Origin: Burkholderiales bacterium
GTDB taxonomy: Bacteria > Pseudomonadota > Gammaproteobacteria > Burkholderiales > Burkholderiaceae_E
Assembly (NCBI GenBank): GCA_020248665.1
Contig: JADCHE010000012.1
Location: 1 to 43,102, forward strand
Direction of reading: 5' to 3'
Length of the DNA stretch: 43,102 nt
The position numbers were made by a program, and so were the translations under genes. Under the pieces are notes generated by a model. It ran no database searches. It saw only the letters and a program-made list of their open reading frames with translations, and was not told the DNA's origin. Positions 25,962 through 33,804 of the stretch are shown here, piece by piece. Position 1 is the stretch's first letter, and each line of letters begins with the position of its first letter.

Positions 25962-27521
25962 ATGAACGGCGCAGAGAGCCTGGTCCGCACGCTGCTCGAC
26001 GAGGGTACGGACGTCTGCTTCACCAACCCCGGCACGTCCGAGATGCACTTCGTCGCGGCGCTCGACCGCGTGCCCGGCATGCGCTGCGTGCTCGGCCTGT
26101 TCGAGGGCGTGGTCACCGGCGCGGCGGACGGCTATTGGCGCATCGCGCGCCGGCCGGCCTCGACGCTGCTGCACCTCGGGCCGGGCCTGGCCAACGGCCT
26201 CGCGAACCTGCACAACGCGCGCAAGGCCCGCTCGGGCATCGTCAACGTCGTCGGCGAGCACGCGACCATGCACGTCGCGCTCGACGCGCCGCTCACCTCC
26301 GACATCGAGGGCATCGCGCGGCCGATGTCGCACTGGGTGCACACCATCGGCTCGGCCGGCGGCGTCGAGGCCGCCACGCGCAGCGCGGTGCAGGCCGCGG
26401 CGACGCCGCCGGGCCGGATCGCGACGCTGGTGCTGCCCGCCGACTGCGCGTGGACCGAGGTGCCGGCGGGCGCGCCGCGTGGTGCGCGCGCCCCGCGGCT
26501 CGCGCCGGCGCCGGTCGACGCGGCCGCCGTCGAGGCCGCGGCCGCCGCGCTGCGCGAGGGCGGCGGGGCCGCGCTGCTGCTGCTCGGCGGCGAGGCGTGC
26601 CACGAGGCCGGGCTCGAGGCCGCGGGCCGGATCGCCGCGGCCACCGGCTGCGCGCTGATGACCGAGTTCGCGGTCGCGCGCACCGCGCGCGGCGCGGGCC
26701 GGGTCGTCGCGAACCGCGTGCCCTACGTGCCCGACGCCGCGATCGCCGCGCTCGCGCCGTACCGAACGATCGTGCTGCTCGGCGCCCGCGAGCCGGTCTC
26801 GTTCTTCGCGTACCCGGGCAAGCGCGGCCGGCAGGCCGCGCCGGGCGTGCGCTTCGTCGAGCTCGCGGACGCGAACCAGGACCTGGCCGCGGCGCTCGAC
26901 GCGCTCGGGGACGCGACCGGTGCGCGCGGCCGCGCGCCGGCGGGCGTCGCCTCGCGCGGGGCCATCGCGTCGCCCGACGGCCCGATGACGCTCGAGGGCA
27001 TCGGCCGCATCGTGGCCGCCGCGATCCCCGAGCACGCGATCGTCGTCGACGAGTCGGTCTCCAGCGGCCGTGCGTTCGGCGCGTTCACCGCCAGCGCCGC
27101 GCCGCACGACTGGCTGACCGGCTGCGGCGGCGCGATCGGCTTCGGTCTGCCGACCGCGATCGGCGCCGCGATCGCCGCGCCGGACCGCAAGATCCTCGCC
27201 CTGGAGGGCGACGGCAGCGCGATGTACACCGTGCAGTCGTTGTGGACCATGGCGCGCGAGGGCCTCGACGTCACCGTGCTGGTCTTCGCGAACCGCGCCT
27301 ACCGGATCCTGCAGGGCGAGTACGCGGGGGTCGGCGCGGGTACGCCCGGGCCGCGCGCCACCGACATGCTGAGCCTCGACCGTCCGGCGATCGACTGGGT
27401 GTCGATGGCGCGCGGCATGGGCGTCGAGGCCGGCCGCGCGACCGACCTCGGGCAGCTCGCGCGCCAGCTCGAGCGGGGCTTCGCGTCGAAGGGACCGTAT
27501 CTGGTCGAAGCGGCGCTCTGA
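25962..27521 (+). CDS. Thiamine-diphosphate enzyme, acetolactate synthase large subunit-like
   Basis: The 519-residue protein has the three-domain layout of ThDP decarboxylases. The N-terminal pyrimidine-binding domain starts AESLVRTLLDEGTDVCFTNP, with a conserved Glu in LFEGVVTGAADGY (E48). The central domain is degenerate, and the C-terminal domain has the GDG ThDP/Mg motif EGDGSAMYTVQSLWTM (G416-S419) and ANRAYRIL. Annotation in related genomes is usually acetolactate synthase large subunit, but no small regulatory subunit (ilvH) is nearby and the length is short for IlvB (about 560-590), so a benzoylformate or other 2-oxoacid decarboxylase role is as likely. GGGAGA precedes the ATG. Confidence 0.85.
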   Translation: MNGAESLVRTLLDEGTDVCFTNPGTSEMHFVAALDRVPGMRCVLGLFEGVVTGAADGYWRIARRPASTLLHLGPGLANGLANLHNARKARSGIVNVVGEHATMHVALDAPLTSDIEGIARPMSHWVHTIGSAGGVEAATRSAVQAAATPPGRIATLVLPADCAWTEVPAGAPRGARAPRLAPAPVDAAAVEAAAAALREGGGAALLLLGGEACHEAGLEAAGRIAAATGCALMTEFAVARTARGAGRVVANRVPYVPDAAIAALAPYRTIVLLGAREPVSFFAYPGKRGRQAAPGVRFVELADANQDLAAALDALGDATGARGRAPAGVASRGAIASPDGPMTLEGIGRIVAAAIPEHAIVVDESVSSGRAFGAFTASAAPHDWLTGCGGAIGFGLPTAIGAAIAAPDRKILALEGDGSAMYTVQSLWTMAREGLDVTVLVFANRAYRILQGEYAGVGAGTPGPRATDMLSLDRPAIDWVSMARGMGVEAGRATDLGQLARQLERGFASKGPYLVEAAL

Positions 27522-27567
27522 CCCGATCGCGCGACGCGTTCCGCGAAACGGTAGCCTTCGTTCCCGG

Positions 27568-28881
27568 ATGCGGAACGGCGTGTCCCCGCACCCGGACGCC
27601 GCGGGCGACAATGCGCGTCGCATGGCCAGACTGTTCGAGTTCCACGGGTGGCGTATGGTCGCCGCAGGCAGCGCGCTGCAGTTCCTGCAGGCGGGGCTGA
27701 TGCAGCAGGCGTTCGGCGCCTATGTCGCGGTGCTCTCGACCGAGAAGGGCTGGAGCAAGACCTCGCTGTCGGGCGCCGCGGCGCTGCAGTCGGTCGAGAC
27801 CGCGATCATCGGCCCGGTGCTCGGCTGGCTGATCGACCGGCTCGGCGCACCACGGATGATCCGCTGGGGCGTCTGGATCTTCGGTGCCGGCCTGATCGCG
27901 CTCGGCTGCGTCCGGACCCTGCCGCAGTTCTACGCCGCGGTGATCGTGATCGCGCTCGGCACCAGCCTGTGCGGCTACTTCCCGCTCAACGTCGCGATCA
28001 TCCACTGGTTCGAGCGCAAGCGCGCGCGCGCGCTGTCGAGCGTCGGGCTCGGGCTCGCGCTCGGCGGGGTGTTCGTGCCGGTGGTCGCATCCTCGATGGT
28101 GCTGTTCGGCTGGCGCGCGACCGCGATCGGCTCGGGCGTGCTCGCGATCGCGCTCGGCTGGCCGCTGTCGCGGGTGTTCGTGCGCAGCCCGGCCGACATC
28201 GGCCAGACCGTCGACGGCCTGCCGCCGGCCGCGACCGCAGCGTCCGGCGCCGCCGTCGCCGAGGAGCCGCCCGAGTTCACCGCGCGCGAGGCGCTGCGCA
28301 CCCGCGCGTTCTGGCTGCTGTCGATCGGCCATGGCTTCGCGCTGCTGGTCGTCACCGCGGTCAACGTGCATGCGATCACGCACATGAAGGAGTCGCTCGG
28401 CTACTCGGTCGCTCAGGCCTCGCTGGTGATCACGCTGATGACCGTCGCGCAGGTCGGCGGCGTGCTGCTCGGCATGTCGGTCGGCGACCGCTGGAACAAG
28501 CGGATGATCGCGGCGGCCTGCATGCTGATGCACGCGCTCGGGCTGCTGTCGCTGACCTACGCGACCGGCCCGGCGATGCTCGGCGCGTTCGCGCTGCTGC
28601 ACGGGGTCGCCTGGGGGCTGCGCGGGCCGTTCATGCAGGCGATCCGCGCCGACTACTTCGGCCGTCGCTCGATCGGCATGATCATGGGCCTGTCGGCCGT
28701 GGTCATCGCGGTCGGGCAGGTCGGCGGGCCGATGATCGCCGGCGGGCTGGCGGACCTGACTGGCGACTACCGGCTCGGCTACACGCTGCTCGCGCTGATC
28801 GCCGCGACCGGCGCGATCGCGTTCGCCACCGCGACGCCGCCGGTGCGGCCGCGCCCGGCGTTCGGCGGGGCGGCGAGCTGA
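27568..28881 (+). CDS. MFS transporter, OFA/monocarboxylate-like
   Basis: The 437-residue polytopic protein has about 12 hydrophobic segments and begins FEFHGWRMVAAGSALQFL, a start typical of the oxalate/formate antiporter and monocarboxylate groups. MFS-type loops are GWLIDRLGAPRMIRWG and GMSVGDRWNKRMIAAACM; a cytoplasmic linker with Pro/Ala lies between halves. Two starts are possible, at 27568 and 27622; the second puts the FxGWR motif close to the N-terminus and may be correct. It lies 46 bp after the ThDP enzyme gene, so it may move that enzyme's 2-oxoacid substrate or product; this is inference. Confidence 0.86.
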   Translation: MRNGVSPHPDAAGDNARRMARLFEFHGWRMVAAGSALQFLQAGLMQQAFGAYVAVLSTEKGWSKTSLSGAAALQSVETAIIGPVLGWLIDRLGAPRMIRWGVWIFGAGLIALGCVRTLPQFYAAVIVIALGTSLCGYFPLNVAIIHWFERKRARALSSVGLGLALGGVFVPVVASSMVLFGWRATAIGSGVLAIALGWPLSRVFVRSPADIGQTVDGLPPAATAASGAAVAEEPPEFTAREALRTRAFWLLSIGHGFALLVVTAVNVHAITHMKESLGYSVAQASLVITLMTVAQVGGVLLGMSVGDRWNKRMIAAACMLMHALGLLSLTYATGPAMLGAFALLHGVAWGLRGPFMQAIRADYFGRRSIGMIMGLSAVVIAVGQVGGPMIAGGLADLTGDYRLGYTLLALIAATGAIAFATATPPVRPRPAFGGAAS

Positions 28882-28915
28882 TCGCGGCGCGCCCGCCAGA
28901 CCCTGCCGCTGCGGC

Positions 28916-29287
28916 TCAGCGGACGGTGTAGGGCGAGAAGACGAACGGGAAGCGCGCGGGCCGGAAGTCCTTGAGATGGCCGGTGGCGAGCCGCAGGTCG
29001 TGACGCAGCGCGAACGCGGCCTGGATCGCGTCGGACAGCTTCAGGCCGGTGTCCCGTCGGATGCGTGCGGCCTCGTCCGCGACCGGCGCGTCCATCGGCA
29101 GGAACCGGAAGCGGTCGAGCAGCGCGGCCACGCGCGGCGTCTCGTGGGTGCCGCATCCGGCGAGCACATCGGCGCGGGTGATCGACGAGACCGCGGCCGC
29201 CGTGCCCTGGCCACGCAGGAACGAAGTGGCGGCGTCGACGCCGTTCAGGTGGTCGATCAGGATCACCGAGTCGAGCAGCACGCTCAC
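28916..29287 (-). CDS. vapC: VapC-like PIN-domain toxin
   Basis: The 123-residue protein starts at a GTG whose GTGA overlaps the stop of the upstream antitoxin, so translation is coupled. PIN-domain acidic residues are D6 (LLDSVILIDHL), D40 (ITRADVLAGCG), D86 (LKLSDAIQAAFAL) and D107 (GHLKDF). The second position is usually Glu in VapC; here it is Asp, which may alter metal binding or activity. VapC toxins are Mg-dependent RNases that cut tRNA or rRNA and are held inactive by the antitoxin. It is convergent with the MFS gene (34-bp gap). Confidence 0.87.
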   Translation of the reverse strand: MSVLLDSVILIDHLNGVDAATSFLRGQGTAAAVSSITRADVLAGCGTHETPRVAALLDRFRFLPMDAPVADEAARIRRDTGLKLSDAIQAAFALRHDLRLATGHLKDFRPARFPFVFSPYTVR

Positions 29288-29583
29288 GACGCGGCGCGCC
29301 GGACACGACGGGCGACCGGTGCGCCCGCGCCGGGCCATTCCTCGCGCAGCCCGCGCTGCTGCTCGGCGCCGTCGACAGGGCGGGTGGCACGCCGGGCGAA
29401 CAGTCCCGCGGTCGCGCAGAGCAGCTCGTCCAGGGTCTCGCCGCGGCGGGACCTCGAGCGCATGCGGTACTCCGCCACCGCGTCCTGCACGAGGTGCGTC
29501 ATGGGACGCCCACGGGAGGCCGCCTCTGCGTCGAGCCGCACCCTGTCGTCGTCGGGCAGCGAGACGAGGGACCGCGTGTTCAT
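29284..29583 (-). CDS. vapB: VapB-like antitoxin
   Basis: The 99-residue protein has a short N-terminal beta-strand and helix pattern (RSLVSLPDDDRVRLDAEAAS, then MTHLVQDAVAEYRMR), compatible with a ribbon-helix-helix DNA-binding fold. The C-terminal half is Arg-rich and probably holds the toxin-binding part. Although longer frames exist upstream, the ATG at 29583 fits the family and leaves the operator region free. It precedes vapC with a 4-bp overlap. It probably represses its own operon by binding the GATATC boxes just upstream. Confidence 0.8.
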   Translation of the reverse strand: MNTRSLVSLPDDDRVRLDAEAASRGRPMTHLVQDAVAEYRMRSRSRRGETLDELLCATAGLFARRATRPVDGAEQQRGLREEWPGAGAPVARRVRRAAS

Positions 29584-29596
29584 CCGGTCTCCGGCA

Positions 29597-29631
29597 GGCG
29601 ATATCGATCGCCGGGTCCCGATATCAACGGG
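29597..29631 (-). promoter_or_regulatory. Two GATATC-centred dyads upstream of vapBC
   Basis: GGCGAT-ATCG-ATCGCC (29597-29612) and CCCG-ATATCAA-CGGG (29617-29631) each contain GATATC, at 29600 and 29620, exactly 20 bp apart, or two helical turns. They lie 14-48 bp before the antitoxin start and are the best operator candidates for toxin-antitoxin autoregulation. Confidence 0.55.
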
Positions 29632-29684
29632 CGGACGTCTGCGCAACCGCGACCCTCGCCGCGGCTGCGCGGGCGCGGTCGATT

Positions 29685-29690
29685 TACACT
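29685..29690 (+). promoter_or_regulatory. Possible -10 element (TACACT) of the acyl-CoA dehydrogenase gene
   Basis: TACACT lies 26 nt before the ATG at 29717. The same hexamer precedes the M16 and aminotransferase genes. Confidence 0.35.
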
Positions 29691-29716
29691 CCCCGGGCTT
29701 CCCGAAGGACCCCGCC

Positions 29717-30880
29717 ATGACCGCCCCCGCCGCCACCGACCACACCGAGATCCGAGACGCCATCCGCGACTTGTGCGCGCAGTACCCCGACGAGTACTTC
29801 CGCAAGGTCGACGCCGAGCGCGCCTACCCCGAGGCCTTCGTCGACGCGCTGACGAAGGCCGGCTGGATGGCCGCGCTGATCCCGCAGGAGTACGGCGGCT
29901 CAGGGCTCGGACTCACCGAGGCCTCTGTGATCATGGAGGAGATCAACCGCTGCGGCGGCAACTCCGGCGCGTGCCACGGCCAGATGTACAACATGGGCAC
30001 GCTGCTGCGGCACGGCTCGGAGGCGCAGAAGCGGCGGCTGCTGCCGAAGATCGCGACCGGCGAGCTGCGCCTGCAGTCGATGGGCGTGACCGAGCCCACC
30101 ACCGGCACCGACACCACGAAGATCAAGACCGCGGCGGTGAAGAAGGGCGAGCGCTGGGTCGTCAACGGCCAGAAGGTCTGGACCTCGCGCGTTCAGCACA
30201 GCGACTACATGATCCTGTTGGCGCGCACCACGCCGCTCGCCGAGGTCGCGCGCAAGGCCGACGGCCTGTCGGTGTTCCTCGTCGACCTGCGCGAGGCGGT
30301 CGGCCGCGGGCTCACGGTGCGGCCGATCCCGAACATGGTCAACCACGAGACCAACGAGCTGTTCTTCGAGGACCTCGAGATCCCCGAGGAGAACCTGATC
30401 GGCGAAGCCGGCAAGGGGTTCCGCTACATCCTCGACGGCCTGAACGCCGAGCGCACGCTGATCGCCGCCGAGTGCATCGGCGACGGCTACTGGTTCGTCG
30501 ACCGGGTGGTGAAGTACACGAAGGAGCGCGAGGTGTTCGGCCGCCCGATCGCGCAGAACCAGGGCGTGCAGTTCCCGATCGCCGAGACCTACATCGAGGT
30601 CGAGGCGGCGAACCTGATGCGCTGGAAGGCGTGCGAGCTGTACGACGCGCACCAGCCCTGCGGCGCGGAGGCGAACATGGCGAAGTACCTGGCCGCGAAG
30701 GCCTCGTGGGAGGCCGCCAACGCATGCCTGCAGTTCCACGGCGGCTTCGGCTTCGCGTGCGAGTACGACGTCGAGCGCAAGTTCCGCGAGACGCGCCTCT
30801 ACCAGGTCGCGCCGATCTCGACGAACCTGATCCTCAGCTACGTCGCCGAACACGTGCTCGGCATGCCGCGCTCTTTCTGA
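29717..30880 (+). CDS. Acyl-CoA dehydrogenase family protein
   Basis: The 387-residue flavoprotein has the acyl-CoA dehydrogenase layout: an N-terminal helical domain (GWMAALIPQEYGGSGLGLTE), a middle beta domain with the MGVTEPTTGTDTTKIKT FAD/substrate loop and VVNGQKVWTSR, and a C-terminal helical domain with EREVFGRPIAQNQGVQFPIA and CLQFHGGFGFACEYDVERKF. It oxidises an acyl-CoA at the alpha-beta bond and passes electrons to ETF. A Glu in the helix around YIEVEAANLMRW or in FACEYDVE might be the base, but the residue cannot be fixed from sequence alone. It stands alone, divergent from vapBC. Confidence 0.9.
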   Translation: MTAPAATDHTEIRDAIRDLCAQYPDEYFRKVDAERAYPEAFVDALTKAGWMAALIPQEYGGSGLGLTEASVIMEEINRCGGNSGACHGQMYNMGTLLRHGSEAQKRRLLPKIATGELRLQSMGVTEPTTGTDTTKIKTAAVKKGERWVVNGQKVWTSRVQHSDYMILLARTTPLAEVARKADGLSVFLVDLREAVGRGLTVRPIPNMVNHETNELFFEDLEIPEENLIGEAGKGFRYILDGLNAERTLIAAECIGDGYWFVDRVVKYTKEREVFGRPIAQNQGVQFPIAETYIEVEAANLMRWKACELYDAHQPCGAEANMAKYLAAKASWEAANACLQFHGGFGFACEYDVERKFRETRLYQVAPISTNLILSYVAEHVLGMPRSF

Positions 30881-30907
30881 GCGCCCCGGCCGGCCAAGGG
30901 CAGAGGC

Positions 30908-31258
30908 TCATCGCCGCGGCGCGTCGCGCCCGATGCGCACCACCACCGGGCTCGGATAGACCGGCGCCGCAGCAGACGCCGGCGTGCCCGCGACCGCGCC
31001 GATCTCGGCGCCCCTGAGGGCGCCGCCCGCGGCCAGCAGGACCGCGAACGCGGGTCCCATCACCGGCGCGGCGGCGACGCCCAGCGCGACGCCGGCCGCG
31101 GCACCGATCGCGGCGCCCGACCGCGAGCCGTGGGCGGCCGCCGCGTCGGGGGACGCCGTCGCGACCCCTGCCGGGTCCGTGCCGGCAACATGACCGGCGT
31201 CCGGAGCCGACGGTCCGCACTCGATGCGCAGCGGCGTGCCCGAGGCGGCCACCACCAC
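30908..31258 (-). CDS. Glycine-zipper protein with uncertain or missing 5' end
   Basis: The frame encodes a Gly/Ala-rich membrane-like core, AAIGAAAGVALGVAAAP with a following GPAFAVLLAAGGALRG, typical of glycine-zipper inner or outer-membrane proteins. Upstream of the first usable ATG or GTG, the same frame continues with LACSATNGFGRWTFEAPGTV and further to about 31375, which resembles the Cys-x-Thr-Asn...Trp...Pro-Gly-Thr-Val N-terminal domain seen in such lipoproteins. A TAG at 31376-31378 ends it and no ATG, GTG or TTG start or signal peptide is available there. The gene is probably 5'-truncated or frameshifted; the listed limits cover only the part with a normal start. Confidence 0.5.
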   Translation of the reverse strand: MVVAASGTPLRIECGPSAPDAGHVAGTDPAGVATASPDAAAAHGSRSGAAIGAAAGVALGVAAAPVMGPAFAVLLAAGGALRGAEIGAVAGTPASAAAPVYPSPVVVRIGRDAPRR

Positions 31259-31371
31259 CGTTCCCGGCGCCTCGAACGTCCAGCGGCCGAAGCCGTTCGT
31301 CGCGCTGCACGCGAGGGGGCCGCGCCAGGCGGGGTCGTCGGCCGCGACGCGGCGCCGTCGTGCCGGCAGCG

Positions 31372-31377
31372 TACACT
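31372..31377 (+). promoter_or_regulatory. Possible -10 element (TACACT) of the aminotransferase gene
   Basis: TACACT lies 94 nt before the ATG at 31472. A leader of about 88 nt would follow. Nothing else regulatory was recognised in this leader. Confidence 0.3.
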
Positions 31378-31471
31378 ACCCGCGGCCTCCCCCGGCACGC
31401 GCCGCGCATCGCCGACGCTGGCGCGGCCGACGCAGCCGATGCGACGCCCCCGACCCGAACGAGGAGCGACC

Positions 31472-32740
31472 ATGCGATCGAACGCCGTCGACGCGGCGCT
31501 GCGTGCACGTGCCGCCGAGGTGATCCCCGGCGGCATGTACGGCCACGAGTCCGTCGGGATGCTGCCCGCGGAGTTCCCGCAGTTCTTCGCCCGCGCGCAG
31601 GGCGCGCGCCTGTGGGATGCCGACGGCCACGAGTACGTCGACCTGATGTGCGCCTACGGGCCGAACCTGCTCGGCTACGCCGATCCGGAGATCGACGCCG
31701 CGTACGTCGACCAGCTCGCCCGCGGCGACACGATGACCGGCCCGTCCCCGAAGATGGTCGAGCTCGCCGAGGCGCTGGTGCGGCAGGTCGCGCACGCCCG
31801 CTGGGCGATGTTCTGCAGGAACGGCACCGACGCCACGTCGATGGCGGTGCGCGTCGCCCGCGCGCAGACCGGGCGGCGCACGATCCTGGTCGCCCGCGGC
31901 GCGTACCACGGGTCGGACGCGCGGTTCACGCCGGTGCCCACGGGCTCGCTGCCCGAGGACCGCGCGCACGTCGCGAGCTTCGTGCACGGCGACGTCGCGA
32001 GCCTGCACGCGGCGGCGAAGGCGGCCGAGGGCGACCTCGCCGGCGTGCTGGTGTCGCCGTTCCGGCACGATGCGTTCGTCGACCAGACGATGCCCGATCG
32101 TGCGTTCGCGCAGGCGGTGCGCGAGGTCTGCGACCGCGGCGGCGGCCTGCTGATCCTCGACGAGGTGCGGGCGGGCTTCCGGCTCTCGCGCAGCGGCTCC
32201 TGGACGTCGCTCGGCGTGGAGCCCGACCTCAGCGCGTGGGGCAAGTGCCTCGCCAACGGCCACGCGCTGTCCGCGCTGCTTGGCGGCGAGGTCGCGCGCG
32301 ACGCCGCGACCCGGGTGTACGCGACCGGCAGCTTCTGGTTCTCGGCCGCGCCGATGGCCGCCGCGCTCGCGACGCTCGCGCGCATCCGCGACACCGACTA
32401 CCTCGAGCGGATCGAGCGCGCCGGCGCGCGACTGCGCGAGGGCCTCGCGCGAGCGGCCGCCGACTCGGGCTACGTGCTGCGCCAGACCGGTCCCGTGCAG
32501 ATGCCGCAGCTGCTGCTCGACGACGACCCCGACTTCCGGCGCGGCTTCGCGTTCGCCGAGGAGATGATCGGGCGAGGCGTCTACGTCCATCCGTGGCACA
32601 ACAACTTCGTGTGCGCGGTGCTGACCGACGGCGACGTCGACACCGTGGCCGCGGCGGCGAGCGATGCGTTCGCCGCGGTGCGCGCGCGCGAGGGCACGCT
32701 GGTGCCTCACGCGCGTCTCGCGGCGCGGCTCGCGCGCTGA
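31472..32740 (+). CDS. Class III aminotransferase, glutamate-1-semialdehyde aminomutase-like
   Basis: The 422-residue PLP enzyme has ARLWDADGHEYVDLMCAYGP (N-terminal part), a phosphate-binding GTDATSMAVRVARAQTGR, GAYHGSDA, LLILDEVRAGFRLSRSG (Asp contacting the pyridine nitrogen) and the Schiff-base lysine K258 in SAWGKCLANGHALSALLGG. It resembles HemL and related aminomutases, but true HemL is usually found in a conserved context and here the neighbours are a LysR gene and an FAD oxidase, so a catabolic transaminase is more likely. GAGGAG precedes the ATG at 31472. Confidence 0.88.
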   Translation: MRSNAVDAALRARAAEVIPGGMYGHESVGMLPAEFPQFFARAQGARLWDADGHEYVDLMCAYGPNLLGYADPEIDAAYVDQLARGDTMTGPSPKMVELAEALVRQVAHARWAMFCRNGTDATSMAVRVARAQTGRRTILVARGAYHGSDARFTPVPTGSLPEDRAHVASFVHGDVASLHAAAKAAEGDLAGVLVSPFRHDAFVDQTMPDRAFAQAVREVCDRGGGLLILDEVRAGFRLSRSGSWTSLGVEPDLSAWGKCLANGHALSALLGGEVARDAATRVYATGSFWFSAAPMAAALATLARIRDTDYLERIERAGARLREGLARAAADSGYVLRQTGPVQMPQLLLDDDPDFRRGFAFAEEMIGRGVYVHPWHNNFVCAVLTDGDVDTVAAAASDAFAAVRAREGTLVPHARLAARLAR

Positions 32741-32791
32741 GCCCGCGCGATCCGCCGACGCGTCCAGGAACGATTCCACCGGGCCCGCCTC

Positions 32792-33721
32792 GTGGAACTG
32801 CGCCAGCTGCGTTACTTCGTCAGGATCGCCGAGCTCGGCAGCCTCTCGCGCGCGGCGCAGGTGCTGCACGTGGCCCAGCCGGCGCTCAGCCAGCACGTCG
32901 CGCAGCTCGAGTCCGAGCTCGGCCACCGACTGCTGGTGCGCCGGTCCACCGGCGTGCAGCTCACCGAGCAGGGGGCGATCCTGTACCGGCACGCGCAGCG
33001 CATCCTCGGGCTGATGGGGCAGGTGCGCGATGCGGTGAACCAGTCGGTCGACCAGCCGACCGGCACGGTCGCCGTCGGCCTGCCGCAGAGCACGGCCTGC
33101 CAGTACGCGATGCCGCTGCTCGAAGCGGTCTCGGCGCGCCATCCCGGCGTCGCGCTGGAGTTCTTCGACGAGATCAGCGGCAACCTGCTGCGCGGCGTGG
33201 ACAGCGGCCGGCTCGACCTGGCGGTGATCGTCAGCGACGAGGACGCGGCGCTGCTCGACGCCGTGCCGGTGATGGACGAGACGCTGTTCCTCGTGTCGCG
33301 CCACGACCTCGCGCCGGCCGGCGCGGCGATGCCGCTGGCGGGCCTGGCCGGGCTGCCCCTCGCGCTGCCGGGCCCGGAGCACGGCGTGCGCGCCCGCGTG
33401 GACGCCAGCCTGCGGGGCGTCGGCGCCGGCTCCGTCGCGCCGAAGGTGGTCGCCAACTCGATGAACATCATGCGCCAGGCGGTGCTCGCGGGCCTGGCCC
33501 ACACCATCCTGCCGTGGGGGGCGGTGTCCGAGGAGATCGAACGGGGCCTGCTCGCCGCGACGCCGCTGGAGCCTGCCCTCGGGCGCAGGGTGTGGCTGTG
33601 CACCGGCCGTGGCGTCTCGCCGACGTCGGCCGGGCGGGCGGTGTTCGCGCTGCTGCTCGAGCTGATGCGGTCCCGGGTCCGCGACGGCCTCTGGAAGGGC
33701 GTCGCGCTGCTGCCGCCATAG
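32792..33721 (+). CDS. LysR family transcriptional regulator
   Basis: The 309-residue protein starts at GTG (32792). The N-terminal winged helix-turn-helix reads LRQLRYFVRIAELGSLSRAA then LHVAQPALSQHVAQLESELG, and the C-terminal periplasmic-binding-like effector domain starts GTVAVGLPQSTACQYAMPLL. The effector domain looks like the Nac/CbL-type group with SARHPGVALEFFDEISGNLL. Such regulators control adjacent operons in response to small molecules. It lies 51 bp after the aminotransferase gene in the same direction and 83 bp before the FAD-oxidase gene, an unusual same-strand arrangement for LysR. Confidence 0.92.
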   Translation: MELRQLRYFVRIAELGSLSRAAQVLHVAQPALSQHVAQLESELGHRLLVRRSTGVQLTEQGAILYRHAQRILGLMGQVRDAVNQSVDQPTGTVAVGLPQSTACQYAMPLLEAVSARHPGVALEFFDEISGNLLRGVDSGRLDLAVIVSDEDAALLDAVPVMDETLFLVSRHDLAPAGAAMPLAGLAGLPLALPGPEHGVRARVDASLRGVGAGSVAPKVVANSMNIMRQAVLAGLAHTILPWGAVSEEIERGLLAATPLEPALGRRVWLCTGRGVSPTSAGRAVFALLLELMRSRVRDGLWKGVALLPP

Positions 33722-33738
33722 GGAATCCGTCTGGCGCC

Positions 33739-33753
33739 ATAACGACACGGCAT
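33739..33753. promoter_or_regulatory. Possible LysR-type T-N11-A box
   Basis: ATAACGACACGGCAT contains T-N11-A (33740 to 33752) and imperfect dyad symmetry (AT, CG ... CG, AT). It lies 51 bp before the FAD-oxidase start, just after the LysR gene. TAGAGT at 33777-33782 may be the associated -10 element. Evidence is weak. Confidence 0.3.
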
Positions 33754-33804
33754 TTCCCGGCGCCCGGTCGTCGTCCTAGAGTCCGGCGACCCCAAGGAGA
33801 CCCG

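Noticed and set aside
23499-27623. A 1374-codon open frame on the minus strand
   Set aside because: It runs antisense to ppk2, the DUF2817 gene and the ThDP enzyme gene, is Arg/Gln/His-rich and low in complexity, and is a mirror of their codon bias.
31472-32740. Calling the aminotransferase hemL
   Set aside because: It shares the fold and lysine motif, but its neighbours are catabolic and the resemblance is to the broader aminomutase-like group.
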